From Berkiella sp964606325 (GTDB taxonomy: Bacteria; Pseudomonadota; Gammaproteobacteria; Berkiellales; Berkiellaceae): DNA of 64,000 bases. Shown here piece after piece: positions 17,558 through 26,149 of the stretch (the first letter of the stretch is position 1; each line of letters begins with the position of its first letter). The stretch is from NCBI GenBank assembly GCA_964606325.1, contig CAZSGE010000007.1, positions 1 through 64,000 of the forward strand, read 5' to 3'. The notes below the pieces were generated by a model. It had not been told where the DNA came from. It worked only from the letters and a program-made list of their open reading frames with translations, and did not search any database. The translations under genes were made by a program, and so were the position numbers.

Positions 17558-18546
17558 TGAAATTAGCAACCTTAAAAACGAATGGACGTGATGGACAACT
17601 GATTGTGGTATCCCAGGATCTCACCTTAGCAACCAAAGTGCCTGATATCGCCATGACCTTTCAACAGGCGATTGATAATTGGGATAAATGCGAGCGGGCG
17701 CTTAAAACAATTTATAACGAATTAAATGAAGGCAAGATCAAAGAAAATTTTCCTTTTGATGCTAACAAGGTGCGTTCACCACTGCCTCGCGCCTATCAAT
17801 GGGCTGATGCCAGCGCGTATGTCAATCATGTGCAATTGGTACGCAAATCGCGCGGTGTAGAAATGCCAGAATCTTTTTGGACCGACCCTTTAATGTACCA
17901 AGGTGGCTCAGATAGTTTTATTGATCCCTGCCAACCCATCTTGCTTGCAGATACCGCATGGGGCATCGATTTTGAAGCAGAAGTCGCTGTCATTACCAAA
18001 GATGTGCCTATGGGTGTCTCAGAGGCTGATGCAGGAAAGTATATTGCCCTTTTAATGCTAGTCAATGATGTTTCTTTAAGAAACTTAGCCAAAGCAGAAT
18101 TAGAAAAAGGTTTCGGCTTTTTTAATTGCAAACCCTCGACAGCCTTTAGCCCCGTTGCCGTAACACCAGATGAATTAAAAGACGCCTGGGATGGTGCCAA
18201 AGTGCATTTACCGCTGAAAAGCTATTTAAACAATAAATTGTTTGGCCAACCCAATGCTGGTGTGGATATGACCTTTGGTTTTCCAAAACTTATTTCTCAT
18301 GCCGCTAAAACAAGACCGCTAGCCGCGGGCACGATTATTGGCTCAGGTACGGTATCGAATGCTGATCGCTCAAAAGGCTCGTCCTGCATTGTTGAAAAGC
18401 GCATGCTAGAAACTATTGAAAATGGCAAGCCTACCACCGAATTTATGCAATTTGGTGATTCGGTGCGTATAGAAATGTTTGATACCCTCGGATCAAGTAT
18501 TTTTGGTGCGATTATGCAGACAGTTCAGAAATATGAAGGGCCATAG
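17557..18546 (+). CDS. fahA: Fumarylacetoacetase (FAH family)
   Basis: 329 aa. It hydrolyses fumarylacetoacetate to fumarate and acetoacetate, the end of tyrosine degradation. The FAH core shows ADTAWGIDFEAEVAVI with the metal-binding acidic residues, followed by LMLVNDVSLRNL and AAGTIIGSGTVSN. It is shorter than the animal enzyme (about 420 aa) and of the bacterial short type. It overlaps hpd by one base and is followed 3 bases later by maiA, so the three form one operon. Confidence 0.93.
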   Translation: MKLATLKTNGRDGQLIVVSQDLTLATKVPDIAMTFQQAIDNWDKCERALKTIYNELNEGKIKENFPFDANKVRSPLPRAYQWADASAYVNHVQLVRKSRGVEMPESFWTDPLMYQGGSDSFIDPCQPILLADTAWGIDFEAEVAVITKDVPMGVSEADAGKYIALLMLVNDVSLRNLAKAELEKGFGFFNCKPSTAFSPVAVTPDELKDAWDGAKVHLPLKSYLNNKLFGQPNAGVDMTFGFPKLISHAAKTRPLAAGTIIGSGTVSNADRSKGSSCIVEKRMLETIENGKPTTEFMQFGDSVRIEMFDTLGSSIFGAIMQTVQKYEGP

Positions 18547-18549
18547 CTT

Positions 18550-19191
18550 ATGTTTAAGCTTTATGATTATTTTCGATCTAGCGCCTGTTATCGAGTCCGC
18601 ATAGCGCTAAATTTAAAAAATATTAGCTACGAACAAGTGCCTATTCATTTGGTTCAAGGCAAACAACAAAACGCGGATTATCAAAAGATAAATCCGCAGT
18701 GCTTAGTGCCTGCCCTTGTATTGCCTAACAATCAAGTTATCACACAATCCATGGCTATTATCGAGTATCTTGAGGAAACACTTAGCGATATTCCCTTGTT
18801 GCCCAAAGATCCTATCCTGCGTGCACAAATTCGTGCTTTTGCACAAATCGTGGCTTGTGATATTCACCCCGTTAATAATCTACGTGTGTTGAAATACCTT
18901 AAACATGAGCTTGATGTAAACGATGATACTAAAATGAAGTGGTATTTTCATTGGCTAGGATTAGGTTTTGACGCCATGGAAAGCTTGTTGCAATCACATC
19001 AAGAAGGACCTTATAGTTTTGGAGAAAAGCCCACGCTCGCGGATGTATGCTTAATCCCTCAAGTTTACAATGCGCTGCGTTTTGAGTTTTCGTTAGAGAA
19101 ATATCCCCTGATTCACAAAATTCATCAACACTGCTCGCGGCAAAGCGCTTTTATCAAAGCACTGCCTGAAAATCAGCCAGATGCAGAGTAA
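18550..19191 (+). CDS. maiA: Maleylacetoacetate isomerase (zeta-class GST)
   Basis: 213 aa. The zeta GST signature SSACYRVRIALNLK near residue 10 and the QGKQQNADYQKINPQCLVP segment are clear. It isomerises maleylacetoacetate to fumarylacetoacetate with glutathione. Third gene of hpd-fahA-maiA. The enzyme that supplies its substrate, homogentisate 1,2-dioxygenase, is not encoded in the window. Confidence 0.95.
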   Translation: MFKLYDYFRSSACYRVRIALNLKNISYEQVPIHLVQGKQQNADYQKINPQCLVPALVLPNNQVITQSMAIIEYLEETLSDIPLLPKDPILRAQIRAFAQIVACDIHPVNNLRVLKYLKHELDVNDDTKMKWYFHWLGLGFDAMESLLQSHQEGPYSFGEKPTLADVCLIPQVYNALRFEFSLEKYPLIHKIHQHCSRQSAFIKALPENQPDAE

Positions 19192-19193
19192 AA

Positions 19194-19222
19194 AAAAGGG
19201 GTTGCGCGAACCCCTTTTAATT
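19194..19222 (+). terminator. Bidirectional intrinsic terminator after maiA
   Basis: AAAAGGGGTT-GCGCG-AACCCCTTTT is a perfect 10-bp stem directly after the maiA stop, followed by AATTT. The reverse strand has a matching T-run, so it can also end the opposing gene at 19232-20248. Confidence 0.85.
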
Positions 19223-19231
19223 TGCATTTGA

Positions 19232-20248
19232 TTAATGCAGACCTGTTGGGCTTGGGCTACGACTACGACGATCTGAGTTATCATCCGAGCTAGAAGCGCT
19301 GCTCAATTCCCCTTCTTCAACGGCTGCTTGCTGTACCTTCACAGAGACAGGAAGCGAAATTGCTGCCGTACTGCGGTGCTGTCTTTCAAGCTCTCTACGG
19401 CGATTAAAATCTGACAATATAGAAGGCCGAACTTGAATCCCAGGAGCCAACTCAGACAAGGGCGCAGGGATCGCTTTGGTTGTTTGTTGTTTGCTTCTTT
19501 CAAATGCTGCTTTTTGTGCGGCGAGTTCTGCTCTTTCTTCTTCTAATACTAATCTTGCTTGTTCCAGCTCACTCTCAAGATCTTCTACCGCTCTTTCTTT
19601 ATCGACTAATTCCGTTTCTCGAGTTCTTAGATTTTTTGCAGCATCATGATTTTTGGTTTGCGCATCTTTTATTGATTGTTCATGGGTTGCTTTCTCGCGA
19701 TTAAACGTTGCCCTTTCTGCCTTGATTGCTTTTTTCTCTTCTTTGATGGCTTCCTGAGCTTTTTCCAAAATATTTTCTCTTTTTAGGAGGCCTTTTTCTT
19801 TAGTCTCTAATTTTTTATTTCGAGCTGCAAATTCTTGCTCTTTAGCTGCGAGGGCTTTTTCACGTGCAGCTAAAACTTCATCTTGCTCATTTTCCATTTG
19901 TTCAATAGCTTCATGTGCTTCTTTAATATCCGCTTTTAATTGCAGATTTTCTGCCTCAAGTTTGCCTACTTTACTCACTTGGCTAACCGTCCATGTGCCT
20001 GTACGCAGTGCAGCAACTGCTAAACCAGCTTCTGCTACCAATGCAGCACCTTGTGCATAAACATTACCAGCCAATGAACCAATCAGCGGGCTTAAAAAGG
20101 AATCAACATAAGTTAAAACTGGCTCAACTGCACCAACATACCAAAAGCTAGCGCCTGTTGCGCCTAATGCTACAACGGTTGGGCCAACATTTTTTGCGAC
20201 TTGTAACGCTTTTTGTGCTTGGGGGGATGAGGTGATGGACTTAAGCAT
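19232..20248 (-). CDS. Coiled-coil protein with hydrophobic N-terminus and Arg/Ser tail
   Basis: 338 aa, no named family. The first 90 residues are hydrophobic and small-residue rich (VGPTVVALGATGASFWYVGA and NVYAQGAALVAEAGLAVAAL), possibly two membrane segments. From about 90 to 255 runs a long charged heptad-like helix full of E, K and A, typical of a coiled coil. The tail ends SSSDDNSDRRSRSPSPTGLH, with RS/SP dipeptides unusual for bacteria. AGAGGT precedes the ATG. It stands alone. Such a layout is found in surface, inclusion or effector proteins, but the function is not known. Confidence 0.75.
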   Translation of the reverse strand: MLKSITSSPQAQKALQVAKNVGPTVVALGATGASFWYVGAVEPVLTYVDSFLSPLIGSLAGNVYAQGAALVAEAGLAVAALRTGTWTVSQVSKVGKLEAENLQLKADIKEAHEAIEQMENEQDEVLAAREKALAAKEQEFAARNKKLETKEKGLLKRENILEKAQEAIKEEKKAIKAERATFNREKATHEQSIKDAQTKNHDAAKNLRTRETELVDKERAVEDLESELEQARLVLEEERAELAAQKAAFERSKQQTTKAIPAPLSELAPGIQVRPSILSDFNRRRELERQHRSTAAISLPVSVKVQQAAVEEGELSSASSSDDNSDRRSRSPSPTGLH

Positions 20249-20613
20249 GGCTTACCTCTTAATTATTGTTTGAATTCGGATAAGAATCTAAAAGAATATG
20301 AATATTTTTAATTGTTATTTATAAAACTTCACTGGATTATCTTTATTTTTATTCCAGCGCTGAAAATATACCCCTAGCTCTAGGGAAAATCAAAGACTAT
20401 CTTGTTGTTATCTATGAATCCAAACTAAAGTCTTTTGCTCTTTTAGCTAAACAGCCAAAATCTTTACTCTTAAAAATGATGACATATTCAATAAAAAATC
20501 ATCGGCATCTATTTTCATTCAAGCGTAAATGCACGATACAAAAGTAGCTATCACGCCAATTTGTTTATATTCTATATATATGGTTTGATTAATTTTTGCG
20601 GGGATATCATCCT
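20249..20613. other. Intergenic region between divergent genes
   Basis: 365 AT-rich bases between the coiled-coil gene and the 174-aa gene. It should hold both promoters. No RNA gene, clear repeat or convincing ORF was seen. Confidence 0.6.
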
Positions 20614-21138
20614 ATGCCAAACGACACCCCAGACGATAATGAAAAACCGGCTCCTTCGTTATTGTTTAACAACTTTGCACATAAAACCCAAGAAAAAAAA
20701 CCTGCGTTATCCTCTAGCACCCCTGGCGGCCCAGCCCTTTGCAATTTTATTGCAAAACATCACGCGCCCTATAAAGACCAAGCGGTGAATTTATTTTTAT
20801 ATGTATTGCTGCGACATCTTGCTCTAAAACAAAAAGAAAACAGCCAAGAATATAAGCGCGCGGAAGATGCACTCAAAGAAATTCTAACTGCAGAAAAGTT
20901 AAAAGCTGTTCCCAAAGAAGCCATGGACAATCATGATGTCTCGATGGAAAAGCAGATTTTATGGCAAATGGCAGGATTAAATCCTGATGGAGATGATGAC
21001 GTAGATGCATTTTTCAAAAATAATAATATCGATTATCTTTCTCCAGAACAGGCTAGCCATGAAAGCCTGGAAGAAACAGCTCAAAAATATTCCAATAAAA
21101 ATACGCCCAAATTAAAACCGCCCACAACACCTTATTAA
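20614..21138 (+). CDS. Uncharacterised hydrophilic 174-aa protein
   Basis: 174 aa from the ATG at 20614, with GGGGA ten bases upstream; an in-frame TTG at 20596 is less likely. Residues 1-50 are polar and low in structure. A helical middle (AVNLFLYVLLRHLALKQKE, then EYKRAEDALKEIL) follows, then an acidic segment with GDDDVDAF and a proline-rich end. No signal peptide, membrane span or known motif. Probably a lineage-specific protein; function unknown. Confidence 0.6.
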   Translation: MPNDTPDDNEKPAPSLLFNNFAHKTQEKKPALSSSTPGGPALCNFIAKHHAPYKDQAVNLFLYVLLRHLALKQKENSQEYKRAEDALKEILTAEKLKAVPKEAMDNHDVSMEKQILWQMAGLNPDGDDDVDAFFKNNNIDYLSPEQASHESLEETAQKYSNKNTPKLKPPTTPY

Positions 21139-21240
21139 GAAAAAAATGTGCCACCGCCATTTGTGCGCTTGCCAATCTTGTACTTAAAACGGTAAAGTGC
21201 TTTTGGCAGAAAATAGCTTACCAATCCATGAGCCCAGCAA

Positions 21241-21708
21241 ATGTTAAACCTTGCCTATAAATGCGCTAACTATATTCGCAGAAAACTGCAACGCTTTTTA
21301 AATACCGCCACTATTGGGGTCAAAGCGCTTATTATTAATGAACACAAACAAGTCATGTTGATAGAACATACCTACATGGCTGGCTGGCATTTGCCCGGTG
21401 GTGGCGTGGATCCCGCTGAGACGCCCAAAGAAGCGATCATTCGAGAAGTCAAAGAAGAAACAGGTTTGATTGTCAATGAGGATCCTACCCTGTTTGCTAT
21501 CTATGCTCATGAGATCTTTGGCGCCAGTGATTACCCCCTCCTTTATATTATTAGAGCGTTTTCCCCCCTTCCAAATGCCAAGCTATGTCGTGAAATCAAA
21601 CAAGCCCGTTGGTTTGATATTGATAACCTACCCCTTGAGACCACTGAAAGTACACGCCTGCGTATCGATGAGGTGTTGAAGTCCCTCCCTCCCTCCGCAA
21701 ACTGGTAA
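21241..21708 (+). CDS. Nudix hydrolase
   Basis: 155 aa. The full Nudix box is present: GGGVDPAETPKEAIIREVK followed by EETGLI (G-x5-E-x7-REVKEETGL), so the metal-binding catalytic helix is intact. It would hydrolyse a nucleoside diphosphate linked to another group; the substrate cannot be read from sequence. The N-terminal 20 residues are basic (CANYIRRKLQRFL). It precedes the DUF47-Pit pair by about 110 bases with no obvious functional link. Confidence 0.88.
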   Translation: MLNLAYKCANYIRRKLQRFLNTATIGVKALIINEHKQVMLIEHTYMAGWHLPGGGVDPAETPKEAIIREVKEETGLIVNEDPTLFAIYAHEIFGASDYPLLYIIRAFSPLPNAKLCREIKQARWFDIDNLPLETTESTRLRIDEVLKSLPPSANW

Positions 21709-21819
21709 TGAAAGCGCATTCGAACTGAGATTTGGGCACCTTTCTCTTGTATCTGAACGATGTTAAAGCGATACTGCGCTCAGTCTGGATTTCCGCTTTT
21801 TTGTTGGAGGATTAACTTT

Positions 21820-22458
21820 ATGGTCTTTGGCATTAATTTGCTGCCTCAAGATAATAAGTTCTTTGAACTGCTTATTCTGACGAGCGAGTTATCCAACACA
21901 TCTATTCATCTGCTGAAAGATCTCACGATTGAAGAAGACAGAGAACAAGCATTTAAATTGGGCCGCGACATTGAAAGCGCGAAACATAAAGCCAAAGATG
22001 TGACTTACGAAATTACTGAAAGGTTGAGCCGTGCACTCATGACGCCCTTTGATCATGAAGATATACATAGGCTTTCACGCGGTTTATATAAAATCCTCAA
22101 AATTTGCGAAAAAGCGCAAGAAAGATTAATCGCTTTTCAATTACGACCTTTTCAAAACGATTTCTTTAAGCTCACCAGCAATATGGTTGAAGCATCCGAT
22201 GTCGTTCATGATTTAGTGAAAAATCTTAAAAAAATTAAAGATAGCAAACCGATTCATGATAAATGCGCGCTTATCCATAATATCGAAGCCAATACCGATC
22301 AGCTGTTGAATCAATTAACGATTGATCTCTATCACTACGAAAATGATTTCAAACAGATTCTGATCCGTAAGGAAATGTATGGTCTGATGGAAAGCATTGT
22401 TGATAGACACAGAGATGTTGCTAACGTTATTTTAGAAGTCGTTCTCAAGCACTCTTAA
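21820..22458 (+). CDS. DUF47/PhoU-like phosphate transport regulator
   Basis: 212 aa from the ATG at 21820, backed by TTGGAGG; the longer frame from 21760 lacks such a site. It is all-helical and resembles the DUF47 (TIGR00153) family, which is related to PhoU. The clues are DIESAKHKAKDVTYEITERL near residue 50, FDHEDIHRLSRGLYKIL, and a repeat of the same helical pattern in the second half. These proteins are nearly always encoded beside a Pit phosphate permease and are thought to tune it. That is the case here, with 19 bases to the pit gene. Confidence 0.88.
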   Translation: MVFGINLLPQDNKFFELLILTSELSNTSIHLLKDLTIEEDREQAFKLGRDIESAKHKAKDVTYEITERLSRALMTPFDHEDIHRLSRGLYKILKICEKAQERLIAFQLRPFQNDFFKLTSNMVEASDVVHDLVKNLKKIKDSKPIHDKCALIHNIEANTDQLLNQLTIDLYHYENDFKQILIRKEMYGLMESIVDRHRDVANVILEVVLKHS

Positions 22459-22477
22459 TTCACCTAACGGAATACCT

Positions 22478-23488
22478 ATGGAATTAGCATTTTTGCTTTT
22501 TGTAAGTGTTGTTGTACTTGCTTTGATATTTGATTATATCAACGGCTTTCATGACGCTGCTAATGCCATTGCAACGATTGTCTCCACTAAAGTTCTTTCT
22601 CCACGTGTCGCAGTTATCTACGGCGCTATATTAAATTTTATTGGCGCCTTGCTTGGCACCAAAGTAGCAACGACAGTCGGTGCAGGCTTAGTCAATACGC
22701 AAGTGGTTACCTCAGAAGTTTTATTAGCTGCGCTTATGGCCGCTATCATTTGGAACTTACTGACCTGGTACAAAGGACTCCCTTCTAGCTCTTCTCATGC
22801 ACTGATGGGATCACTGATGGGCGCAGTGGCATTTGCAACCAGCACCGAGAATCTTCATTGGGTCACCATCACTAATAAAGTTATTATCCCCATGTTTAGC
22901 TCACCCGTCATGGGTTTTATCGGCGGATACTTTGTGATGGTAGCTCTGTATTGGATTTTTCATAAGGTCAATTTGCCCAGGATAAATGCTATCTTTTCCA
23001 AAGCGCAAATAGTGTCTTGCGGTTATTTAGCCATTACCCACGGCGCGAATGATGCACAAAAAACCATGGGTATTATTGCCCTTGCTGTTGCCGCCTATTA
23101 TCAAACACCATTTCATGTGTCCGATTGGATTATCGTCTCTTGCGCCATAGCGATGGGATTAGGAACGGTTGCGGGCGGCTGGAGAATTATCAAAACCGTC
23201 GGCTCAAAAATTGTCAAAATAAAACCCATCCAAGGCTTTGCAGCTGAAGCGACTGGCGGCACGGTTTTATTTCTTACCGCGCATTTTGGTATTCCTATTT
23301 CAACCACACACACCATTACAACCTCCATTATGGGTGTAGGATCGGCTAAACGTTTCTCTGCTTTAAACCCCAAAGTGATTATCAATATTGTAGGCTCTTG
23401 GTTTTTAACCTTGCCTATCACATTCTTTCTCTCTGGTGGGCTTTATAAGCTTGCGCACTGGTTGCTGCCGATGTTTACCAATTCATAA
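22478..23488 (+). CDS. Inorganic phosphate permease, PiT family
   Basis: 336 aa with about ten membrane segments. Two PiT signatures are seen: FDYINGFHDAANAIATIV near residue 20 and ITHGANDAQKTMGIIALA near 188, with GxPxSxxH-type motifs in LPSSSSHALMGSL and FGIPISTTHTITTS. It moves phosphate, probably as a metal-phosphate complex, into the cell with protons. It is co-transcribed with the DUF47 gene upstream. Confidence 0.95.
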   Translation: MELAFLLFVSVVVLALIFDYINGFHDAANAIATIVSTKVLSPRVAVIYGAILNFIGALLGTKVATTVGAGLVNTQVVTSEVLLAALMAAIIWNLLTWYKGLPSSSSHALMGSLMGAVAFATSTENLHWVTITNKVIIPMFSSPVMGFIGGYFVMVALYWIFHKVNLPRINAIFSKAQIVSCGYLAITHGANDAQKTMGIIALAVAAYYQTPFHVSDWIIVSCAIAMGLGTVAGGWRIIKTVGSKIVKIKPIQGFAAEATGGTVLFLTAHFGIPISTTHTITTSIMGVGSAKRFSALNPKVIINIVGSWFLTLPITFFLSGGLYKLAHWLLPMFTNS

Positions 23489-23608
23489 CCTTAAAAGCGC
23501 ATATATTGGATAGACGCCCCAAAAAGGCAGACAACTAACATTTTATTTATTGCTAAACCCGATATAGTCACCCCATGAATAATTAAAAATATGATTGGGG
23601 TACTAACC

Positions 23609-24370
23609 ATGTTGGGTGCAAAAGAAACCAAAACCAACACAACAGAAGATGCCAACAAAAACGCTGATGCCAAATCTTCTAATCTCGCCTTCTACAGTAA
23701 AATAGCGCTATCTGCTTTGGCAGGCGCTGCTGCCATCTATTATGGTGGTCCTATCGCTGCGGTCACCGCACGCACACTTTTTGATAGCTACTATGAACAT
23801 CAATATGGCGCTCTGCCAAGTTTGTTAAGCACAGACTATTGGAAAATATATATGCCAATGAGAGAACATATTAGCGCTATAGCCTATCAATATGGCCCGC
23901 AAAGCTTTGGGGCAGTTAGTGCTTTGGTAACTTATAAAACGTCTCAAGCCATAGGCTGGGCAACCCATAAAATCAGGGGTAAATCTTCACCCGTACACGT
24001 TGAGCAAACCACCTCATCCGAGCTCCCTAAAGAAGAGATAAAAATCACGCCGCATGAGGAATTACCCATCAAACCTGCTCAAAATGATCCTTTGTTAGAA
24101 ATTAAGGTAGAGCAATCCCCCCTTGTGGAAATAGACAATAAAAAGCTAGATGAAGAGCTCGAAGACATTATCAAACAATTGATGGCACTTGATATTAATG
24201 CAGACAAAGATGAAGTACCTTGCAAAGCGTACTCCATGGCTGATTTAGAAAAGGAATTCGAAACCCTGACGTTTTTATTCGCGAATGAACTCACGCCTGA
24301 GAATAAGCCTGAAAACGTTAAATTAGAGCAACCAGCTTCACCTGTTCAAAAAAACCTAATCGTTGCTTAA
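23609..24370 (+). CDS. Uncharacterised protein with one hydrophobic segment and acidic C-terminus
   Basis: 253 aa from the ATG at 23609, with GGGG upstream; an ATG at 23591 adds six residues. A polar start is followed by a hydrophobic stretch (IALSALAGAAAIYYGGPIAA, about residues 24-45) and a second weaker one near 95. The second half is rich in E, K and P, with ELEDIIKQLMALDINADKDE. Its last 15 bases overlap the end of etfA on the other strand. Not recognised; possibly lineage-specific. Confidence 0.6.
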   Translation: MLGAKETKTNTTEDANKNADAKSSNLAFYSKIALSALAGAAAIYYGGPIAAVTARTLFDSYYEHQYGALPSLLSTDYWKIYMPMREHISAIAYQYGPQSFGAVSALVTYKTSQAIGWATHKIRGKSSPVHVEQTTSSELPKEEIKITPHEELPIKPAQNDPLLEIKVEQSPLVEIDNKKLDEELEDIIKQLMALDINADKDEVPCKAYSMADLEKEFETLTFLFANELTPENKPENVKLEQPASPVQKNLIVA

Positions 24371-25294
24371 AGCGGCTTCAAGCTCAGGCAAGATAGTGAA
24401 TAGATCGCCCACTAAACCATAGTCTGCGACTTGGAAAATGGGCGCATCGCTATCTTTGTTAATCGCAACAATCACTTTGCTATCTTTCATGCCGGCAAGA
24501 TGTTGAATCGCACCAGAAATACCTACGGCGACATATAAACTGGGCGCGACCACTTTGCCTGTTTGCCCCACTTGCAAATCATTACTGACAAAACCTGCAT
24601 CAACCGCAGCACGAGAGGCCCCCACAGCACCACCTAATTTATCAGCAAGAGTTTCAATCATTTTAAAGTTATCGCTACTTTTCAAACCACGTCCACCGGA
24701 AATGATAATCTTAGCGGAAGTTAATTCAGGGCGAGTTAATTCTGGTGTTGATTGTGATATAAATTCAATTTGATTTGACACCTCAATCGGAACATCTAGT
24801 TTTTTAACAGTCCCTTGCCCGCCCGTTTTAACTTGATCAAACGCAGTGGTACGGATAGTAAGCAATTTGATGTTATCTAAGGCTTGCACCTTTTCAAAAG
24901 CATTTCCTGCATAAATAGGCCGAATAAAAGTATCTTCGCTTTCAATTGTACAGACATCAGAGATCTGTGCAACATCCAACATCGCAGCAAGACGCGGTAA
25001 GATATTTTTACCAAAAGTGGTGGCCCCTACCAAAATATGGGTATACTCTTTTGCGAGAGTTACCAATAATGGTGCAAGATCCTCTGCCAGTATATGTGCA
25101 AATCGTGGGTGCGTGGCCACCAAAACTGTCGCAACACCATTGAGAGCAGCAATTTCTGAGCTGAGTTCATCTTTATCACAAGCGAAAAACACATCACATT
25201 GGGAATTGAGTTTTAGAGCTGCGCTAATAGTTGCTTTGGTGCTTGGGGCCAGTGACATGGTGTGGTGTTCAGCAATAACCAGTACTTTTGACAT
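24356..25294 (-). CDS. etfA: Electron transfer flavoprotein alpha subunit
   Basis: 312 aa from the ATG at 25294 (SKVLVIAEHH), one base after the etfB stop; a longer frame starts at 25315. It binds FAD and, with EtfB, carries electrons from acyl-CoA dehydrogenases to ETF-ubiquinone oxidoreductase. The FAD-binding signature is clear: SGGRGLKSSDNFKMIETLAD, then GAVGASRAAVDAGFV, GQTGKVVAPSLYVAVGISGA and IQHLAGMKDSKVIVAINKD. Confidence 0.96.
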   Translation of the reverse strand: MSKVLVIAEHHTMSLAPSTKATISAALKLNSQCDVFFACDKDELSSEIAALNGVATVLVATHPRFAHILAEDLAPLLVTLAKEYTHILVGATTFGKNILPRLAAMLDVAQISDVCTIESEDTFIRPIYAGNAFEKVQALDNIKLLTIRTTAFDQVKTGGQGTVKKLDVPIEVSNQIEFISQSTPELTRPELTSAKIIISGGRGLKSSDNFKMIETLADKLGGAVGASRAAVDAGFVSNDLQVGQTGKVVAPSLYVAVGISGAIQHLAGMKDSKVIVAINKDSDAPIFQVADYGLVGDLFTILPELEAALSND

Positions 25295-25295
25295 A

Positions 25296-26051
25296 TCAAA
25301 TAACCTTTTCAACATCTTTTAAATAATGAACCAGCTCTGCGACATCTTTCACCATTTTGCCCGGTTTACGCGCAGGCGGCGGTGTGACGCTTAGTTGTTT
25401 TACATGCGCTTTTATATTGACATCCAATGTAGCTATATCAATATCCGTTATCGGCTTGCGCTTGGCTTGCATGATATTAGGCAAACTTGCATATCTTGGC
25501 TCATTTAAACGTAAGTCGGTAGTAATAACGCAAGGTAGTTTAAGCTGCAAAGTTTCAAGACCACCATCAATTTCTCTGGTTACCTCAACACGTTGCGTGT
25601 TTTTATCAAGTGTTATTTTTGACGCAAAAGTGGCTTGAGGCCATTGTAAAAAGCCTGCCAACATTTGTCCGGTCTGATTACAATCATCATCGATAGCTTG
25701 TTTGCCCATGATAATTATATGAGGTTGTTGCTGGGACGCTACCTTGCTTAAGCATTTTGCAATATTGATGGGTTCTAGCGATTCTTTACACAGTACATGC
25801 AAAGCACTATCGGCACCTAACGCCAATGCCGCTCTCAGTGTATCCTTTGCCACTTCATCAGCAATGGTAACGACGACTATTTCAGTTATTAACCCTGCTT
25901 CTTTCCAACGCACGGCTTCTTCAATCGCTATTTCATCAAACGGGTTGATGACCATTTTAACATTCGCAAGCTCAACGCCCGTGTTGTCCGCTTTGATTCG
26001 GATTTTAACGTAGGGATCGACCACTCTTTTGATTGGCACCAATACTTTCAT
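25296..26051 (-). CDS. etfB: Electron transfer flavoprotein beta subunit
   Basis: 251 aa from the ATG at 26051 (MKVLVPIKRVVDPYVKIR), the normal family start; frames from 26093 would add 14 unneeded residues. NPFDEIAIEEAVRWKE, LALGADSALHV and MGKQAIDDDCNQTGQMLAGF are EtfB hallmarks. Partner of EtfA, which follows one base later. It is divergent from the ETF-ubiquinone oxidoreductase gene, about 98 bases away, so the three genes can share control. Confidence 0.96.
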   Translation of the reverse strand: MKVLVPIKRVVDPYVKIRIKADNTGVELANVKMVINPFDEIAIEEAVRWKEAGLITEIVVVTIADEVAKDTLRAALALGADSALHVLCKESLEPINIAKCLSKVASQQQPHIIIMGKQAIDDDCNQTGQMLAGFLQWPQATFASKITLDKNTQRVEVTREIDGGLETLQLKLPCVITTDLRLNEPRYASLPNIMQAKRKPITDIDIATLDVNIKAHVKQLSVTPPPARKPGKMVKDVAELVHYLKDVEKVI

Positions 26052-26149
26052 GCTATTCCCATACCTAAGTGAAATCATATACTCGTATATCATTGCCTGA
26101 TTTGCTAAGTCTAAGCAATAATGAAAGTTCTTAAAAAAGGGAGTTTACC

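Noticed and set aside
17826..18200. 124-aa minus-strand frame
   Set aside because: Shadow of fahA on the opposite strand, with no ribosome site or domain.
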